Made by a program: the position numbers and the translations under genes
DNA from: Deltaproteobacteria bacterium
Lineage (GTDB): Bacteria; Desulfobacterota; Desulfobacteria; Desulfobacterales; UBA11574
NCBI GenBank assembly: GCA_019313025.1
Contig: JAFDCA010000308.1
Coordinates: forward strand, 1 to 5,535
Reading direction: 5' to 3'
DNA: 5,535 bases
Notes under the pieces: generated by a model
Told to the model about the DNA's origin: nothing
What the model saw: only the letters and a program-made list of their open reading frames with translations
Databases searched by the model: none
Shown: piece by piece, positions 5,135-5,535 of the stretch
Position numbering within the stretch: position 1 is the first letter of the stretch
Layout of the letters: every line of letters begins with the position of its first letter

Positions 5135-5535
5135 TTTGTTTAAATTTTGCGGTACTCGGCCGGTTTACCAGGTAAATGCCCACTCCCACCAGAACCAGGG
5201 CCAACAACAGTCCACCTGTGATGGATTCGCCAAGCAGAAGCCCCCCGGCAAGGACGCCGAAAAGCGGCGTGAGAAAGGTAAAGGATGCCAGGCGTGAAGG
5301 GGGATAGTAGCGGATGAGCCAAAACCAAGCCAGATAGGTGATGAACGCCACCCACACTGTTTGGTAAACCAGACTCCCGGCAATCAGAGGCGTCATGAAA
5401 AAAATACCGGGTTCATTCTTTACAAGGGACCCCAAGGGCAAGACCACCGCAGAAACGGCAAGCTGGTACAATAGAGTTTTACCGGGCTTAATCTTCGACA
5501 GAGGGCTGGCCTTGATGAGAACCGTCGTTGCTCCC
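5118..5535 (-). CDS. EamA/DMT family transporter, C-terminal part (cut by window edge)
   Basis: The last 138 codons of an inner-membrane drug/metabolite transporter. The frame is open to the window edge, so the TTG at 5471 is not the start; the preceding in-frame residues GATTVLIKASPLSKIKPGKTLLYQ continue the family pattern at the domain 1-2 junction. About five hydrophobic segments follow, near 23-36, 46-65, 67-75, 83-99 and 105-124. The P-x-x-A-S-x-x-x-x-L-x-P-L-x-x-V-L-x-G-x-x-x-L-G-E pattern with its G-E before the last helix is the EamA signature in the final repeat. Full-length members have about 300 residues and ten helices, so roughly half is missing. They export amino acids, metabolites or drugs, and the substrate cannot be inferred. 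The tail is lysine-rich (KFKQKGFED) and partly encoded by the tandem repeat. Confidence 0.85.
   Translation of the reverse strand, partial: GATTVLIKASPLSKIKPGKTLLYQLAVSAVVLPLGSLVKNEPGIFFMTPLIAGSLVYQTVWVAFITYLAWFWLIRYYPPSRLASFTFLTPLFGVLAGGLLLGESITGGLLLALVLVGVGIYLVNRPSTAKFKQKGFED

Overview
The window looks like part of a Desulfobacterota-type (deltaproteobacterial) chromosome. This is an inference from gene content: a Tat-exported aldo/keto reductase with a C-terminal iron-sulfur cysteine cluster, an sll1863-type coiled-coil stress protein, the remnant of a BON-domain protein, and AT-rich spacers around moderately GC-rich genes. No rRNA, tRNA, CRISPR array, transposase or phage gene is visible.

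Layout, left to right. (a) 6-476, minus: a small secreted protein made almost only of calcium-binding thrombospondin type 3-like repeats. (b) 477-1566: about 1.1 kb without an intact gene. It holds a decayed BON-domain gene (740-1060, minus, three in-frame stops), a perfect 14-bp palindrome at 1326-1339, and otherwise AT-rich sequence. (c) 1567-3445, plus: two genes 25 bases apart, an exported (possibly lipid-anchored) protein of unknown function and a Tat-signal aldo/keto reductase. Right behind them, at 3468, is a Shine-Dalgarno plus ATG opening a broken reading frame that resembles the N-terminus of a membrane-bound 4Fe-4S ferredoxin. The operon therefore probably once had a third, electron-transfer gene. 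(d) 3588-3899: two diverged copies of one sequence of roughly 110-140 bp, facing each other around an AT-rich centre. This is the least explained structure in the window. (e) 3897-4687, minus: a MutT-like Nudix hydrolase and, upstream of it, an sll1863-family coiled-coil protein, 59 bases apart and possibly co-transcribed. (f) 4705-4980, minus: a doubtful open frame. (g) 5118-5535, minus: the C-terminal half of an EamA/DMT transporter cut by the window edge, whose 3' end carries an octamer-like tandem repeat and a strong hairpin.

Functionally, the plus-strand pair points to periplasmic redox chemistry of unknown substrate. The minus-strand genes are housekeeping or stress related (nucleotide-pool sanitation, stress coiled coil, small-molecule export). 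The many gene remnants (BON, ferredoxin, inverted copies) suggest a region undergoing decay. I found no convincing new multi-gene system. The inverted repeat pair and the truncated redox operon are the items worth following.
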